Of a DNA stretch of 64,000 bases, positions 62,042 through 64,000 are shown piece by piece; within the stretch, counting starts at the first letter, position 1; the number at the start of each line of letters is the position of its first letter. The stretch covers positions 1 to 64,000 of the forward strand of contig NZ_LLZG01000375.1 of the NCBI RefSeq assembly GCF_001509475.1. The letters are read 5' to 3'. The notes under the pieces were generated by a model. The model did not search any database. It was not told where the DNA came from and saw nothing but the letters and a program-made list of their open reading frames with translations. Both the position numbers and the translations under genes were made by a program. The DNA is from Streptomyces regalis (GTDB lineage Bacteria; Actinomycetota; Actinomycetes; Streptomycetales; Streptomycetaceae).

Positions 62042-62923
62042 TCAGCACAGTACGCGCAGTGCTCCCGGCAGAACTCTGACCGTGACCGGGAGGGTCGCCT
62101 CGACCTCGCCGTCCGCGCCGTAGGGCACCTCGCGGTCGGCCTCGATGCGGATTTCCCTGCCCCGCAGGATCCGCACCTGGGAGCGGTGGACGTGGGCGCC
62201 CGTCTTGAGGTCGTTCATCAGGGCGAAGAACAGCCGGCGCGGTGCCTCCTGGATCATGACCACGTCCAGCAGGCCGTCGTCCACGCGGGCGTCGGGGGCG
62301 ATGAGGCGGCCGGAGCCGTAGTAGCCGGAGTTGGCGGCCACGACCGTGTAGCCGGTGAGGGGGTGTTCCCGGCCGTCGACGGTGACCCGGTAGCGCGCGG
62401 GGCGCCAGGTGGTGACGGCGCGCAGTCCGCCCGCGTAGTAGGAGGCGGCGCCGCGCAGGAGTGTGGCGTTGTTGGCGTGACGGTTGGCCAGGGCGTCGAC
62501 GCCCGCGTACACGCTGCCCAGGACCACGGTGCGGTCGTGGACGGCCGACTCGACTTCGATGGTGTCGACCTTACGGGGCTCGCGGTGGAGAAGTACCTGT
62601 GCGAGTGCCGTGGGGTCGGTGGGGAGGTTCAGTGCCCGGGCGAAGTCGTTGCCGCGGCCGGCCGGGACGAGGCCGAGCAGGGCGTCCGTGCCGCTGAGGG
62701 CGCCGCCGATGCCGCCGGCGATTCCGTCGCCGCCGACGGCGAGCACCACCCGGCCCCGCTGCCCGGCGTCCCGGGCGAGTTCCCGGGCGTGGGGCAGGCT
62801 GCGGCTGTACGCGGTCTCCAGGTCGGCCCCGGCCTCCCGCAGCAGCCGGGCCACCTGCAGCAGGGCGGCAGCCGAGGCGGATCCGCCCGCCGTGGGGTTG
62901 ACGATGGCGGTGAACTGTCGCAT
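62042..62923 (-). CDS. Diacylglycerol kinase-family lipid kinase
   Basis: 293 residues. The catalytic DAGK domain is FTAIVNPTAGGSASAAALLQ (N-P-x-A-G-G), VVLAVGGDGIAGGIGGALSG (G-G-D-G) and LGLVPAGRGNDFARALNLPT (P-x-G-x-x-N-D-F-A-R); the C-terminal beta-domain follows (NSGYYGSGRLIAPDARVDDG). It phosphorylates a lipid hydroxyl, probably diacylglycerol or an ether analogue. The FAD enzyme upstream in the same direction resembles alkylglycerone-phosphate synthase, so the pair may make or recycle ether-type phospholipids (inference). Confidence 0.86.
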   Translation of the reverse strand: MRQFTAIVNPTAGGSASAAALLQVARLLREAGADLETAYSRSLPHARELARDAGQRGRVVLAVGGDGIAGGIGGALSGTDALLGLVPAGRGNDFARALNLPTDPTALAQVLLHREPRKVDTIEVESAVHDRTVVLGSVYAGVDALANRHANNATLLRGAASYYAGGLRAVTTWRPARYRVTVDGREHPLTGYTVVAANSGYYGSGRLIAPDARVDDGLLDVVMIQEAPRRLFFALMNDLKTGAHVHRSQVRILRGREIRIEADREVPYGADGEVEATLPVTVRVLPGALRVLC

Positions 62924-63007
62924 CGGTGAGCCTTTCGGGCCGACGGGAGGAGGCTGCCGGAGACGGCGGGGGGCGGGGGCGGGGTGGCTGAGCGGCTGGG
63001 CGTGGAG

Positions 63008-64000
63008 TCAGTCGGCGGGCAGGAGGACGCCGGGGTTGAGCAGGCCCGCCGGGTCCAGTCGGCGTTTCACGGCTTGCAGCGCCTCGACGCCCAGGGGGCC
63101 CGCCTCGCGGACGTACCAGTCCCGGTGATCGGTGCCCACGCCGTGGTGGTGAGTGATGGTGCCGCCCGCGGTGAGGATCGCCTCGTTGGCGGCGTGCTTG
63201 GCCCTCTGCCAGTGCGCCACCGGATCGTCGCCCTGTGCCGAGACGACGGTGAAGTACAGCGAGGCGCCGTTCTCGTAGACGTGGGAGATGTGGCACATGA
63301 TCAGGGGCGGGGTGCCGGCTTCAGTGAGCGTGGTGGTGAGGGCTTCGCGGACGGAGGCGTACAGCTCGGGGACGCGCGACCAGAAGGTCGCCGTCTCCAG
63401 TGTCTCCGCGAACGCCCCCGCGTCCAGCAGGGAGTCCCGGAGGTAGGGGGCCGAGTAGCGGCCGTGCGCCCAGCGCTGTCCCGGTTCCTCGCCGAGCGGG
63501 GTTCCGCCGCACTCGCGCAGGACGGCCGCGGCCCTCTGCCTGCGGTACGAGGTGTCCTCTTCCGTGCCTTCGTAGCCGGTGATCGCCATGCATCCCGCGA
63601 GCTGGAGTCCGGCGCCGTCGGCGCCGATGGCGTCGGGCTGGGCAAGGCCGATCAGTGTCTCGGTCTCGTCGGACAGCCGCAGCACCGTCGGGCGCGGGCC
63701 GTCCTGAGCGAGGCGGCGCAGTGCGGCGGCGCCCTCCTCGAATGAGGCGAAGCGCCAGCCCTCGTACACGCGGGTCTCGGGGACGGGGCGGATCCGGACC
63801 GTGACGGATGTGATGACGCCGAAGGCACCTTCCGAGCCGAGCAGGAGCTGGCGCAGGTCGGGTCCGGCTGCCGAGCGCGGTGCGCGGCCGGTGTCGATGG
63901 TGCCCTCGGGGGTGGCAAGGGTCAGGCCCAGGACCATCTCGTCGAAGCGGCCGTAGCCGGCGGATGCCTGGCCGCTGGAGCGGGTGGCGGCGAATCCGCC
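63008..64000 (-). CDS. FAD-binding oxidase, alkylglycerone-phosphate synthase-like (5' end outside window)
   Basis: The reading frame is open to the window edge, where it gives GGFAATRSSGQASAGYGRFD, the FAD_binding_4 (PCMH-type) loop. It continues LGLTLATPEGTIDTGRAPRS, LLLGSEGAFGVITSVTVRIR and the C-terminal THHHGVGTDHRDWYVREAGP with the H-H-H-G-V-G motif typical of alkyldihydroxyacetonephosphate synthases. The end is LLNPGVLLPAD. The missing N-terminus should hold the rest of the FAD domain. It is likely to be the first gene before the lipid kinase. Confidence 0.83.
   Translation of the reverse strand, partial: GGFAATRSSGQASAGYGRFDEMVLGLTLATPEGTIDTGRAPRSAAGPDLRQLLLGSEGAFGVITSVTVRIRPVPETRVYEGWRFASFEEGAAALRRLAQDGPRPTVLRLSDETETLIGLAQPDAIGADGAGLQLAGCMAITGYEGTEEDTSYRRQRAAAVLRECGGTPLGEEPGQRWAHGRYSAPYLRDSLLDAGAFAETLETATFWSRVPELYASVREALTTTLTEAGTPPLIMCHISHVYENGASLYFTVVSAQGDDPVAHWQRAKHAANEAILTAGGTITHHHGVGTDHRDWYVREAGPLGVEALQAVKRRLDPAGLLNPGVLLPAD

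Overview
The window is about 70% GC DNA with GTG/ATG starts, strong purine-rich ribosome binding sites and typical Streptomyces families (Tpg/Tap, DUF5302, DUF6223, DUF6126, DUF1996, GlxA, ECF41, STAS-ANTAR). It looks like a Streptomyces subterminal chromosome arm or a linear replicon. The telomere pair tpg-tap lies at 10.0-12.8 kb, and relics of IS110, IS5-like, IS21 and ISL3 elements, a serine resolvase, a tyrosine integrase and a helicase-associated protein are scattered through the first 18 kb and around 45-46 kb.

Layout. 0-9 kb: a mycothiol-isomerase/IS110 chimera, a methyltransferase, a flavin oxidoreductase with an ECF41 sigma factor, two small membrane proteins, and a leftward WXG100-type operon with frameshifts. 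9.4-18 kb: IS relics, tpg-tap, MerR, DUF5302, a decayed terpene-cyclase-like gene, a nitroreductase fragment and IS21 scraps. 18-44 kb: a hypoxia/dormancy-type island with four universal stress proteins (USP) or USP-linked genes, a truncated P-type ATPase, a group 3b-like [NiFe]-hydrogenase operon with a Crp-like protein, CBS-BON, a hypD'-'hypE fusion, Hsp20, three Acg-type nitroreductases, Rv1733c-like membrane proteins, ArsR, an anti-sigma-like ATPase, a pyridoxamine-oxidase-fold protein, GNAT, FemX, a DevS-type sensor kinase and GAPDH. 44-64 kb: mostly ordinary accessory metabolism and regulation (MarR/VOC, methyltransferase, GlxA with its likely target, an ECF sigma factor, PfkB/aldolase/TetR, a sortase-anchored DUF1996 protein, STAS-ANTAR, lipid kinase with an ether-lipid-type FAD enzyme).

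How it fits together. The 18-39 kb island carries 16-bp palindromes close to GGGNCCGNNCGGNCCC. They come mostly in pairs 21-22 bp apart in front of its transcription units, which is the architecture expected for a DosR/DevR (OsdR) response regulator. No devR gene is in the window, and the only DevS-like kinase is split by a 2.3 kb phage-like insertion carrying a DNA methyltransferase translationally coupled to a fold-type II PLP enzyme, plus an HNH nuclease.

Caution on integrity. Many genes are broken. Some breaks are single-base changes in homopolymers (four in the hydrogenase operon), which could be consensus errors. Others are larger: loss of the C-terminal nickel-ligand motif of the hydrogenase large subunit, the hypD-hypE deletion, the ATPase and GAPDH truncations, and the kinase insertion. 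These cannot be homopolymer errors, so the island looks like a dormancy regulon in decay, unless it is misassembled.
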